64,000 nucleotides of DNA from NCBI RefSeq assembly GCF_964199755.1, contig NC_133917.1:3851501-3915500 (forward strand), in the 5' to 3' direction. Both the position numbers and the translations under genes were made by a program. Source of the stretch: Larus michahellis. Its lineage: Eukaryota; Chordata; Aves; Charadriiformes; Laridae. This document shows positions 42,901-52,770 of this stretch, in pieces; positions within the stretch are counted from its first letter, which is position 1, and each line of letters opens with the position of its first letter. The notes under the pieces were generated by a model. That model was not told where the DNA came from, ran no database searches, and was given only the letters and a program-made list of their open reading frames with translations.

Positions 42901-45900
42901 GGGAACCCGTGGGAGACCTGGAGAAACAGCAATGCAAGTTCTGGTGGGTTATTGGAAGTTTACGCTCTCCCGGCCGCCCCGCCAGCTCAAGGGCAGAAGC
43001 GGGAATTAGCGCTTAGTGGATTTGGGCTCATTTGCCCCATTTCTGAATGGCAGGTTCCAAACCAAGGCGGGGGGGGGAGTGTGTGTGTGTGTGTGCAAAG
43101 CCCAGTAACAGCCTCCCGCAGCCTCGCTGCGCGGCAGCCACCACGTGCCACCATCACGCCGAGGTGGCCGCTCCTCGCCCGGGGCTGGCAGCCACGCTGG
43201 TGGCCAACGTGACGATGTGTCAACCCTTGGGCGTATGTTGTCCAGCCAAAACCCCACGGTTGCCAAAGCCCCGAGACACGCTGCCCACCTGAACGGACAG
43301 AAAAGCACATCCCGGGGCTGCCGCAACTCCTCCTCGGGGAGATGAGGAGCTGAGCCTGGCACCGGGCGGACGGGGACGGGGGCAGCTGCTCCTGCCCACT
43401 TCTGGGCCTGGGAGCCACGTCCGCCGGGCTCCCAGGAGAGGGTTCGCAAGGATTTAGCTTTCCATTAACAAGCGCTTCTGACTCCGGAGAAAAACCTCCT
43501 AAACACGGAGCCGACGCAAGGCTGGCGTGTGTCTGCCCAGACAATGGCTGTGGGAGAGGGGAACAGCCCCGTCGCCGCAGGCTGGGAGGGGGGAGGCGAT
43601 CGCGCCCGAGGCTAATTGTGACAAATTAAAAAATACCAAGAACTTTTTCCGTTGCGGTGTTTCTGCACGCGGGGACAAACAAGGCAGGGATGTCCCTGCC
43701 TCCATTTCGGAGCGTCACAAACCCCACCGTGCTCCGGCTCCAACCCTCCGGGCTCAGCCTTTCCAGGAGAGCGGAGGAAAAGCCGGAGCTGATCCGAGGA
43801 AGGAAAATGTCCCTGCCCTGCAAGGGCTGAGCTCCTGCTCCTCCTCGGCTCACCACAGCGCAGCGGGGAGCCGAATGGAGGCAGAGATGAGCCGGGAAGA
43901 GAAAAGCAGAGCTGCTGGGAGCTCTTTGCGGGAGAGAGAAAAGAAAATGTGCTGCTGCCTCCTCTGCCGAGCCCGGGGAAGGGGATGGATGAGGCCGGGC
44001 TGGCTGGGATCCTCGGAGAAACGGCGCTGGCACGGAGTAACGGCAGGGTGGGGAGAAGCAGGGGATGCGGGTCAGAGGGGGGAGTTCATCGCGCCAATAA
44101 CTCAGGCTGGAATTTTTAAGGCTGCCTTGGGAACGCGAACGCTCGACTCTCATTCATTTCTATTGGGCATCCCAAATCCTCCAGGCTGCTTTGAAAATCC
44201 CAGCCTAACAAGCCGAGTTACAGGGAGGTCACAGCCTCCCCTCCATCTCTGTCACGCTGACAACCCCACCGCGTCCGCCGCGGGCCTGACGCGCAGCCCC
44301 TCGTCAAAAGCCGCAGCCCGGGGTTTTCACGTGGAGCACATCCAGCTCTCGCACCCGGCGAGGGATCTACCCCTGTGGGCTGCGAAGGGCACGTAAAATC
44401 GTATTAAAGTCTGGCTTGCTCCGGTTCTGATTTTTTCCCTGCCTCTAAGCGCAAGGGGACTGGGGTCCAAACGGCCTCTGCCTGCGCAGGGGTTACCGAG
44501 GGAATATAATGCCCTTTTCGAAACCCCGGGAACAATCACTTAACCCCTTAATGCCTCAAGACAGGATTTAAAACTTGCCGTCAGGAAGTCCGGATTGATG
44601 GTGCCAGAGGGTCAAAGCGAAAACACACACAAAAATATGAACTGACAGGCAAAAAAAATGGGCTGGTTAATGTAAGGAGCCAGCCTCAAACAAGGGTAAT
44701 TAGAAAGGGGCCAGGACCGCAGCAAAAAAGAAGCATCCTGACACCAAAGAATAGGAGTGGGGCTAAATACACGTCTCCTGAGGGCTCATTGTAATGTGTT
44801 TCCTGCATCCTTCAGGCTCCTTCCTTTTATGCGCGGGGCCGGAGCTGCCTCACGGCGTGGCGGGCTCGTAACCGCCCCGGCCGGCGCTCTGGAGCCTCCG
44901 CTCCAGGTTGTTAAAGGGGCAAAAAGAAGCAGGTCATTAGATCTGCCGAAACAAACAGCTCCCGAGGCAGAAGCTGACCACGGAGGAGGCCAGCAGGTTG
45001 CGGGAGAGGTTACACTTCAGAGGCAACAGCTGTCTGAGAAAATCCCACAGCCATTAAAGATCCAGACGATTTCCTACCCGCCGGTTTCGCTCAGCTCTCT
45101 CCGCCGCATCAGGCTGCAAAAGCGACTGGGGAGTCCCCAGTCAGGCCCCGCTCCCATCGCAGGGAGCCAAGTGTCATGTCAACGCGTTTGGGGACTGGGT
45201 TGAATTTCTCCCCGCGGTGAGTTTTGCCTCGTTACGTTCCGCTACGACAATTAGTTCCTGCTTTCTGCACTTACACCCCATTCGGCTGTTGCAGACAGCG
45301 CTGCAACGAGGCCCTTATGCCCGAGCAGCCGCAGCGGGAATGGCGGCACCTCGGTTGTTCCGACAATCAAGGAGCTTATTTAGGTACCTAATTACTGCCC
45401 AGGAAGCCTGACGGTACGGGAGAAAAGCCTTCCTCCCTACTCACCCGAGCTGTCTGTTGGAGGGGGGGGCCTGGGTAATGACAGAGGTGGGGGACGGCAG
45501 CGTGGGGTGGAGCGGGTCGTAACCCAGGTGCAGCGGCAGCGAGCCCGGACGCACGATGGTTGGAGTAGGCGTAGAAATGATGACAGGCTTGGAGGCGATC
45601 TCCTGGAGAGGATCAAGAGACAAAAGGGGAGACACGCCGTTACCCATTAGCTTCGTAATCGCCCGGCTGTGTCTTCCTTCTGGCGGCTTAAAAGCAATTT
45701 TGTGAAAATTAAGGCACCTTCACCAGGGAAACTGAGGCACGGAGGGGAGCGGCTTGCCCAAAGCCACACTGATTCGGTGTCAGTGCAGGGAATGGGAAAC
45801 AGAAATTCCGACTCCTGCTGCCTGCAGCAGCCGCTGGGAAATAATGCCCCTCCCGAATTACCATTCCAACCCCAGGTAACGTCCCCAGAGCGGGAAGTTA

Positions 45901-48900
45901 TTCCGATGGAGACTGTGTCACCTGGACTGACGTGCTCTGAGTCACCAGCCAGGCCCACCGGGAGACGCGGAGCCGGTCTGGGAGAAGATGTGTTACTTGT
46001 TTGGCACTTTGGCCCGGCCAGAAAAGCTTTCCCAGGGGGAGGGACTCTGGAGCAGGGAGGGGAGCCATGGGACGAGGGGGAAGGGTTCAAACTGGAAGAG
46101 GGAGACTGAGATGGGATCTGAGGACGAAACTCTTGGGAGACTGAGATGGGATCTGAGGAAGAAATTCTTGGCTGTGAGGGGGGTGAGCCCCTGGCCCAGG
46201 TTGCCCAGAGAAGCTGTGGCTGCCCCATCCCTGGAGGGGTTCAAGGCCAGGTTGGACGGGGCTTGGAGCAACCTGGGCTGGTGGGAGGTGTCCCTGCCCA
46301 GGGCAGGGGGTGGCACTGGGTGGCCTTCAAGGTCCCTTCCAAAATGAAACATTCAACGATTCTAAGAGCGAGGCTTTCTGCGTTACCAAATCCACGCGGA
46401 GTCTTAAGGGCGGCAAATGTGTATTTTAGCAAACACCTTTTTCCTCTTTCTTTCTAAAATGAGGGGAACCTCACAAGCCCAAGTCAGGCGTTGGCACCCA
46501 CAAGTGGAGAAAAAGCTTGTTCTCATCGCCACCGTCTCCGCAGGGCACGGTCGGGGAGACCTACCTTCTCCTTGCTCTGCGGCGACCGCGGGGCAGAGGC
46601 AGGGCTGTCCGGAGGAGAAGAATCCACCTCCACCGGCTCTTCCTCCTTTATCTTGATGTCCGGGGTGGAGGGCAGGGACATGTCCAGGGCTCCGGCGCTC
46701 TACAAGGAAAACCAGCCAGGGATTGAAAGGACAATTAGCTCACATTGTTTGTGAAACATTCGGCTGCTCCCAGAGGAAGAGCTACAGCTCTGAGCTCTTG
46801 CCAAATTATTATTATTTATTTGTACTGAAGTAGCATCTGGGAGCCCGAGGCGGAGAGCGGTGCCGCGCCACGTCGGCCCCGTCCAAACGGAGACGGAGGC
46901 CCAGGAAAGACGGTCTCTGCCCCAGATGGCACCATTTTGTGGTTTCGCAGGAACACACACACAATTCTTTCCGTGGTTTAGTGCTTTTCGGGGTTTGCTT
47001 GGTTGGTTTTTTTTTCAGAAAAGGGCTCTGCTAAGGAGAACAGGTAACAAAGCCAAACGCCTGCGAGTTACAGAAGGCACTTTCATTCACAGAAGAGCTG
47101 TAAAGCATTGTATAAATCAGCCTGAATTATTTTATTGCCCGATTATCAAAAGCAAACAAAGAGCCATGCAAGTTATTAAATATCTATGAGCGCCCCATTA
47201 AAATAAAACCCAACCATATGCCTGAACCTGGCAACCTGCCACCAACCCGGGGTTCCAGCAGTGCCACGTGCCCCATTTTAACCAGTTAATGACTTGCCGG
47301 GGGACGGGGAAAGGGCAGGGTGACAAACAAGGGAGGCGGGTGGGGGACTAAACCCGAGCGTCCACCTCTCCCTTCCCTGGGATGGAGGAAGAGAAAGGCC
47401 TGGGAGAAGACGGAGTAGGGGAGCGGGCAAGCAGGTCTTGACCGCAGGATGCTGCGCTCGGTTGGGCTCCAACAAACCTCCTCGCAAACCGCCCAGTCCC
47501 TCCCTCCCTCCATCCCTTCCTCCCTCCTTCCCTCCATCCCATCCCGGGCAGGAGGAATTCTCCCTACATCAGTCCTGACGGCTGTTTGTCCAACCTGCTC
47601 TCCCTCCCCGCTCAGTCCCGGCCCTTTCCTTCGCTCGCCCATCCGCTGCTGACAGTTTGTGCTCACGTCTAACCTGAACCTCCTCCTCTGCTGCATTTTA
47701 AGCCCTCTCAAGGGAGGGAAAATTGCGGCAAGAGGGTAAAAAAATCCGGGCATCTGCGGATGCTCTGGAGCGGGGAGCGGCTCCGGCCTCCTCTGAGCTG
47801 ATTTATGCAGGAGCTTTGGCAGTAACCATTTACCTGCCCTCTTAAGCAGAGCTGTTGCACTGGGAATCACAAAGGAGAAGGGATTAACATGCAGGAAAGT
47901 TTCAAACCACTTAAAGCGCCTCCAGGGAAGCTCCCGCTGCGCCTATGTTTTTAATTAACATGCTGGTGTGGAGACCACCCTTGGAAGCGGAGGACGAAAC
48001 ACACAACGGCAGCGACTGGGCTGGATGCAGCCAAATGTGGAAAGCATCCGAGAAATGCGGCAGGCGGCTCCGGCCGGGTTCTGGGAGGGACGAGGGACCT
48101 CGAGCGGAGATTTTCTCGGAGGGATAAAGCCTTCCCTAACACCTGAAACCACCCCGAGCATCACCCTGCCCCGTCCGCCTGGCTGCCGGCAGGAATATTC
48201 CGACTGCAGTCGGAATAAAGCAAAAAAAATAAAAGGAAAAAATCTCTCGCAGCCGAAGGATGCCGGCTGCAGCCGCTAGGTAGCCGAGCGCAGGAGATGG
48301 GTGGTCTTAAGATATAAAACGGCCGGCTAGACTGTGGGCTGCTGGCCCATTTATATGGGAAACCGCAAAACCAAAGCTACCTTTTTCCCCAACGCTCCGG
48401 CTCGGCGGAGAACAAAAGGCAGGGAATTCAGAGCATAAAATGCCAGGCAGCCCCGGCAAGGCCCTGCAGCATACCAATGAGAGAGATCAATTTATGCTTT
48501 AAAGAGCCCTGTTATTAGGAGAAGCGGGGGCGGGGGGGGGGGGTGGGGGTGAAAGACAGTTTTCCGTTTTAATTCTGAATTCCTCCGTTCCCCATCTCGC
48601 GGAAGATTTACGCGGCTGCGCTCCTGCAGTTTATTTCCGAGCAGCGGCGCTGACTGTGAGCGTATGTACGTACATACATCAATTTAGTAAATGTATGTGC
48701 CAGTCTAAGAGCCCAACACGCATCTGCTGCTCCTCACATCCTGGAAAAGGTGGTGGTGGTGAGGGGCGGGGTGGGGGGGGGGAAAAACGTCCTTAATTAG
48801 CTGCTATCCGAGGAGATCCCGTTGTCCTTCAGACCCCTGCGCTCCCGAGGTTTGGCAGGGGCAGCCCGGAATCGATACCGTTTGCATTTCAGGGAGCTCT

Positions 48901-51900
48901 TTGTTAGAAAAAAAGCCTCCTCGCTCCTCCGCGCAGCCCCTCTCGCCGCCTGCACGTACGGCGACGCCGTTTCAGCGCCAACCCTTCCCCGCTCGTCGCG
49001 CCCTCAAAAGCGCCTTCGCGACGAATTTTGCTCCCCAAGGAAATTTTTGCTCAGATCCCCGAGTCCTTTTCCTGCATCTACCTTCCCCAAGGTGCGGGGG
49101 GTATTTCGGGTACTGCCTTTTTTCTTTCCTCCCAACCCCCCCCTCCCCCCACCATTTTTTTGAAGTGAAAAGCCAAAGGAATAATAAACCATCAAAATCC
49201 GCTCTCGCCAGGCCTCGGATTGCAGGCTAGCCAGCCAAAGTCCCCCGAGTTAAAAAAATAAAGTCCCACGTAAGCCAGCGTATTAAATCCGAGACCACAC
49301 TTCATTACCCTACAACATATGCCTTTCATCAGAACGGCACCGGCCCCCCCACCTTCCGGCCCCCCGAAAATGCGCCCGGCTGAGCTTTGCGGCGACGGCG
49401 GCCTTCGCCCCTTGCCTTTTTCTCGTCATCCTCGGCGGCTTTCTTGAACTCGTGCTCGAAGGAACTGGCCAGTTCATTGAAGAGTCCCACTTCCTCGCAG
49501 TTCTTCAAGAAGCGAGTCGGGGTCGGAGTCTGATCTGTTTGGGTTGTAACACCAAAGAGAAGCTAGAAAATTCATTTTAACCACCTCGCTCCCCTCCCGG
49601 CAAAGGGGGCCTCGGTTCTGCCTTAAGTCCGGAGGCTTTTCCGCTACGGCGCGGGTCGCCTTTGCAAAGCAAAGTGCCGACTCAGAGAGGGGAGAATAAT
49701 TTCCGAATTGTGTAATAAATGACCACTGTATATAAGCACCGATGGTACATAAGCACCCATCGCGGGGAGAGGCGTGCAGTGATTTCTGCGCAATTCCTGC
49801 CTGGGGGTCGTGTCCTGTCCCTCCCGCCCCGGGGTTTTGCCCGTCCTCATCTGAATCGCCGCTGCGAGGAAGGAAAACAGAAGGGGTTTGACCTCCCTGA
49901 ACCAGCAGATCTTAAAAATACGGCGTGGTGAGAGGGGGAAGAGCCGACCGGAGCAGCTCCGCCGCTGCTGTGGAACCCGTGAACGCGCATCCCTGGACAG
50001 CCGGCTACGTGGGAGCGCTAATCGTTAACCACCACTGTCCAAAGCGATCCCTCCGGGACCCGTTTTCCACCGTATGAACACGTTGAGTCATGATCTCCCT
50101 GGCCATCACCCAGGCTATAAAGCAGAACGAAAGCTCCCCGCTCCCAGCGAGGCGGGTTTTATCTGCGTGACGTTAGGTCAGGAGCCCAGGTAATGCCGGG
50201 AGCCCGGAATGCTGCGCCCCAAAATCCATCTGGCAGAAAACGACGGAGGTTTTTAGGCACAAAGGGGATCCCTGGGATGGTTTAGCCTGACCTGCTGCAC
50301 AAAACACGGGCTCTTTGGCAGGGACACTCCCCGTTCGAGCGCAGGGGGCTGCGCTCGGGACGCAGAAAACATCCCGTTTGATTTCGAACCGGCGGCGGAA
50401 GGTCCCCTGCAGCCTTCGGGAAGCGACTCCGGCGATGACTTTGCATCGCAGTCGCACGCCTACGCTTGATTTCCAGTCTGACTTTTAAACCTACGGGGTT
50501 TGTTAATAAAGCAAAAGGCCTCCTCCGAGCACACTTTGGTTCCACCCCCCAAATCTCTCTTCATTAAACCAAGAAACTTTGTCAACTAAAGATCTCAGCA
50601 GGAGCCTGGTTTTCCGGTGCTTTAAGAGCTCTCGGGGCTCTTTTCGGACCGTTCCCCATTTAGCCATGTCCTTCCCAGCCGCGCGCGCCCGCCCGGGGGC
50701 CCAAATCTCCAGCAGAAGTTGTCACGCCGCCACGAATCACCTCTTTTCTCTCCCCAGATTTGTACCTCCAGGAACGGCAGCGGCTCTTCCGCCCACGGCA
50801 TCAGCCCAGAAGGGCACGTTCCCATTTCAGTAAGTCTCCCTGCTGCCAGCTTTAACCGGCACAGAGAGAGAGAGAACAATTCTTTACGACTCTCTTTAGC
50901 TTTAAGCGCGGAGATACGGCAGGAGACGTACGCCGAATCCTCCTGCTCTTCGCACGCGGGCTGCTGGCCTGGACCCGGCACAAAGCAAGAGGAGGGGGGG
51001 AGAGAAGGAGAAAACCCAGAGACAAAATGGTGGCGTAAAAAGGGGAAAGAAAAAAGGGCGATGGGAACGGAGGGCAACAACGCCCCAGATCTCACTGCTC
51101 AAAGCTTTATGGCCCTCGCGAACCGCATCCCCACCCCCCGGCAGCTCTACCTGCTGTCACGAGCGCAGCGTTGAACGGGCTGGTTTTGCCCTGCCCGCGG
51201 CTAAACGAATTTGGGGGTGGGTTTTTTTTCGGCTTTGTGGCTTATCCCAGAGGAACCCCCCCCCGAGCATCAGCCCCGGGGGAGCGGGGAGAAGGGGGCA
51301 GGCCCGCCCTCCCTGAGCTAAAACTGCAGCGTTTCATCCCGTTCATGGGTTTTACCGGCGAGGGTTTGTGCCCAGGAGGAATATCCACCTCTGGGAGCGG
51401 CGAAGGTGAGGGTTTTCCATGCCGCATCCCCGTTGGAGCAGGCTGGAGACAGGAACGTACCCCGTTTCCACTCCCCCATTACCATGGGCAATTAGCGCCC
51501 TGGATTTATCAAGGAAAAGGGAACCCTCCCGCTGTGCTCCCTGTTTAAAAAGGGGGTGAACTGGTGGCAAACCCAACCTTTAGGAATCTGAGGTTTCTTT
51601 CCGCCCCTGCCCCAAATTCTTCCCCATCAGCTCCCACTGAGCCCGACCCCGTTCGAAATGAATTCTCCCTCTGGGAGCCCGTTCCGTCTCGGCGATCCCT
51701 CCCTTCCCCGGGAGAAGCCTCCTGCCCTCCCAGCAAAGCCTGCGCCCGCTCTCCCAGTCCTGCCCGCAGCCACCGTTCCCTTGAAAAGGCTTTAAGAACC
51801 CGACTGGATCGCTATTTCCCACTTCAATGGCGAAATTCGGGCTGGAGATGAGCCCAAAAGGCCCCTGCAGCAGACGCTTCGTTTCCCCTGACGAACTCTC

Positions 51901-52770
51901 GGGGCTTCAAAAAGCCTTTCCTCCTCCTCCTCCTCCTCCTCCTCTCTCCTTGTTCTCAACCTTTTCACTCAGAGATAACACAAACCTCACCCCCTTTTTA
52001 AGAAGCCCGAAGGAAAGGGGTCTGACAAGGCAGGAGAGCGTTTGTAACCGGCAGCGATCCGCTGCCAGACAACAATATACGCGGGGTTGGCTTTTGGGGT
52101 TGGCTTTTGGGGTCGTGTCCCCCCCCCCGATTTTATAAAGGCTGCATTGACCGCGGCGCTGCCGGATCGGCTCGTTGGGGCTGCGTAAACGCGCTCTCGG
52201 CAGCAGCCAGCGCACTCGAGGGCGTTTTAATTTATTAACCGCGAGCCTAAAAGCTCCGGAAAATTGACACCTGGGCTGAGGAGAGGAAGCTGGGGTTTGT
52301 CAGAGCGTGCTCATCGTCCTCCAAGCACGCGCAGAGACGCCCAAGCCCTTCTGCCCATAAATCTTCCAGCCTTAATAAAAAGGGTGAGAGCTAAACCCAT
52401 CCCCCCTCACCGCCCCCCCACCCTAAAAAAAAAAAAAAAAAAAACAGGAAAAAAAAAAAAAACCACAAAACCTGATACTACCATAAAGCAAAAAAATAGA
52501 AACTTGGAAGCCGCTGGCTTTTCCTTTCCTCCTGATTAAATGCAGATCAGCAGAGGTTTTTATGGGAGGTAGAGACGTTTCGCAGTGCATCTGGTCCCTG
52601 GTATTAATCTTGCAGGCAGGCGATATTAATGCGCGCCGTTCGGGGAGGCGGCCTGGGTGGAAACGCCACGTACCTGCGATGATGACCGAGTCGGTGCGAG
52701 CGGGGCCGAATTTCAATGTCATCTCATGCTTGTGTTTATGAACCGCCAGGTGGTCCTCGTTTGTAAACCT
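33706..52770 (-). CDS. ATF7: Cyclic AMP-dependent transcription factor ATF-7
   Basis: Nuclear bZIP factor of the ATF2 family, binding CRE sites and controlled by stress kinases. Ten coding exons in transcription order: 52770-52674, 49534-49416, 46699-46565, 45602-45445, 42917-42818, 41596-41483, 40389-40243, 38942-38745, 36716-36608, 33923-33706, joining in frame to 464 codons plus stop. They encode the His half of the N-terminal C2H2 finger (RFTNEDHLAVHKHKHEMTLK), the TPTPTRF phospho-acceptor activation segment, the SUMO-type IKIKEEEP region, a Pro/Ser/Thr-rich middle, the basic region RNRAAASRCRQKRKLW, and a leucine zipper, ending AVATSVLTQMASQR and QSQSAGR. The exon with the Met and the two Cys of the finger (MGDDRPFVC-type) was not found and is probably beyond 64 kb. 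Every splice site is GT-AG except one GC donor. Confidence 0.96.
33924..36607 (-). other. ATF7: ATF7 intron, no gene seen
   Basis: 2.7 kb of unique, more AT-rich sequence with T and A homopolymers (34522-34541, 35046-35058) and a G run at 36038-36056. Blocks near 34380-34620 and 35480-35780 are AT-rich with low repetition and could be conserved noncoding DNA, which cannot be judged here. Confidence 0.6.
36608..36716 (-). CDS. ATF7: ATF7 exon, leucine zipper end
   Basis: 109 nt, acceptor AATCTCAG, donor CTCG|GTGAGT. Encodes NEVTLLRNEVAQLKQLLLAH and KDCPVTALQKKTQGYL. Confidence 0.97.
36717..38744 (-). other. ATF7: ATF7 intron containing a CR1 element
   Basis: Unique sequence from 36717 to about 37780, then a plus-strand CR1 copy to about 38675. 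No other gene is seen. Confidence 0.7.
37780..38675 (+). mobile_element. CR1 LINE fragment (5'-truncated)
   Basis: Non-LTR retrotransposon typical of birds and reptiles. A frame from about 37780 encodes the end of the reverse transcriptase, with FADDT, ELDRPERWDP, LLKFNQAKCKVLPLG, WLESSPEEKDL and KLNMSMKRALAAQK. This is followed by the untranslated tail with AGGGACTCTGGAGCAGGGAG, CTTGGCTGTGAGGGGGGTGA and the 3' end GATTCGATGATTCTAAG. It is antisense to ATF7. The frame is only mildly decayed, so the insertion may be fairly young for the family. Confidence 0.93.
38745..38942 (-). CDS. ATF7: ATF7 exon, bZIP basic region
   Basis: 198 nt, acceptor TCTGCAG, donor AGC|GTGAGT. Encodes SPAQPTPSTGGRRRRTVDED, the basic region RNRAAASRCRQKRK and the first zipper heptads (SSLEKKAEELTTQNIQL). 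Confidence 0.98.
38943..40242 (-). other. ATF7: ATF7 intron, no gene seen
   Basis: 1.3 kb of unique sequence. No repeat family or coding segment was recognised. Confidence 0.6.
40243..40389 (-). CDS. ATF7: ATF7 exon, middle region
   Basis: 147 nt, acceptor TCACCAG, donor CAG|GTTTGC. Encodes RLKASLTASSSLNGSNLVVG and STMVTARPEQSQILVQHPDA, diagnostic of ATF7/ATF2-like proteins. Confidence 0.96.
40390..41482 (-). other. ATF7: ATF7 intron, no gene seen
   Basis: 1.1 kb of unique sequence without a recognised repeat. Confidence 0.55.
41483..41596 (-). CDS. ATF7: ATF7 exon, Pro-rich region
   Basis: 114 nt, acceptor CCGATAG, donor ATG|GTAAGT. Encodes LARPMSMVPNIPGIPGPPIN and SSGSISPSGLPVHSEAKM. Confidence 0.96.
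41597..42817 (-). other. ATF7: ATF7 intron, no gene seen
   Basis: 1.2 kb of unique sequence. It has an A run at 42018-42031 and no recognised element. Confidence 0.55.
42818..42917 (-). CDS. ATF7: ATF7 exon, Pro-rich region
   Basis: 100 nt, acceptor TCTCCAG, donor TCG|GTGAGA. Encodes SPTGSLPLVVQLANGQTMPV and LPGPPVQMPSVIS. Confidence 0.96.
42918..45444 (-). other. ATF7: ATF7 intron, no gene seen
   Basis: 2.5 kb, with a (GT)n tract at 43079-43095. Otherwise unique sequence in which I recognise no gene or transposon. Confidence 0.55.
45445..45602 (-). CDS. ATF7: ATF7 exon, central region
   Basis: 158 nt, acceptor CTCCAG, donor GG|GTGAGT. Encodes EIASKPVIISTPTPTIVRPG and SLPLHLGYDPLHPTLPSPTS, very close to mammalian ATF7. 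Confidence 0.97.
45724..45830 (-). mobile_element. MIR-like SINE relic
   Basis: GGGAAACTGAGGCACGGAGG followed by GGCTTGCCCAAAGCCACACT and a degraded continuation. This is the reverse complement of the MIR core words CTTGGGCAAG and GTGCCTCAGTTTCCC. Ancient, in an ATF7 intron. Confidence 0.75.
46027..46366 (+). mobile_element. CR1 LINE 3' fragment
   Basis: Untranslated tail of a CR1 copy from about AGGGACTCTGGAGCAGGGAG to the 3' end CAACGATTCTAAG. It shares long identical stretches with the copy at 37.8-38.7 kb. GAGACTGAGATGGGATCTGA occurs twice, at about 46101 and 46138, a local tandem duplication of about 37 bp. Confidence 0.92.
46565..46699 (-). CDS. ATF7: ATF7 exon, SUMO-type/repression region
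   Basis: 135 nt, acceptor TTGTAG, donor AAG|GTAGGT. Encodes SAGALDMSLPSTPDIKIKEE and EPVEVDSSPPDSPAS, ending SKEK. IKIKEE holds the conserved sumoylation-type lysine context. Confidence 0.95.
46700..49415 (-). other. ATF7: ATF7 intron, no gene seen
   Basis: 2.7 kb. Contains a perfect 22-bp palindrome (48196-48217), a TACGTACATACATC tract near 48668 and G runs near 48530 and 48770. Blocks around 48300-48520 are AT-rich and unique and might be conserved noncoding DNA. Confidence 0.55.
48196..48217. repeat. Perfect 22-bp palindrome
   Basis: Arm TATTCCGACTG is followed directly by its reverse complement with no spacer. It lies within an ATF7 intron. Confidence 0.9.
49416..49534 (-). CDS. ATF7: ATF7 exon, transactivation domain
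   Basis: 119 nt, acceptor AAACAG. Encodes QTPTPTRFLKNCEEVGLFNE and LASSFEHEFKKAAEDDEKK; the Thr residues are the stress-kinase sites. The donor is AAAAAG|GCAAGG, a GC-type 5' splice site, and phase fits the next exon exactly. Confidence 0.95.
49535..52673 (-). other. ATF7: ATF7 intron, no gene seen
   Basis: 3.1 kb of mostly unique sequence with a (CCT)n tract at about 51918-51945 and A-rich tracts at 52426-52462. Confidence 0.55.
52674..52770 (-). CDS. ATF7: ATF7 exon, zinc-finger half
   Basis: 97 nt, acceptor GTTTCAG, donor GCAG|GTACGT. Encodes RFTNEDHLAVHKHKHEMTLK and FGPARTDSVIIA, with the two zinc-ligand His of the C2H2 finger. The Cys ligands are on the upstream exon, outside the window. 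Confidence 0.97.
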
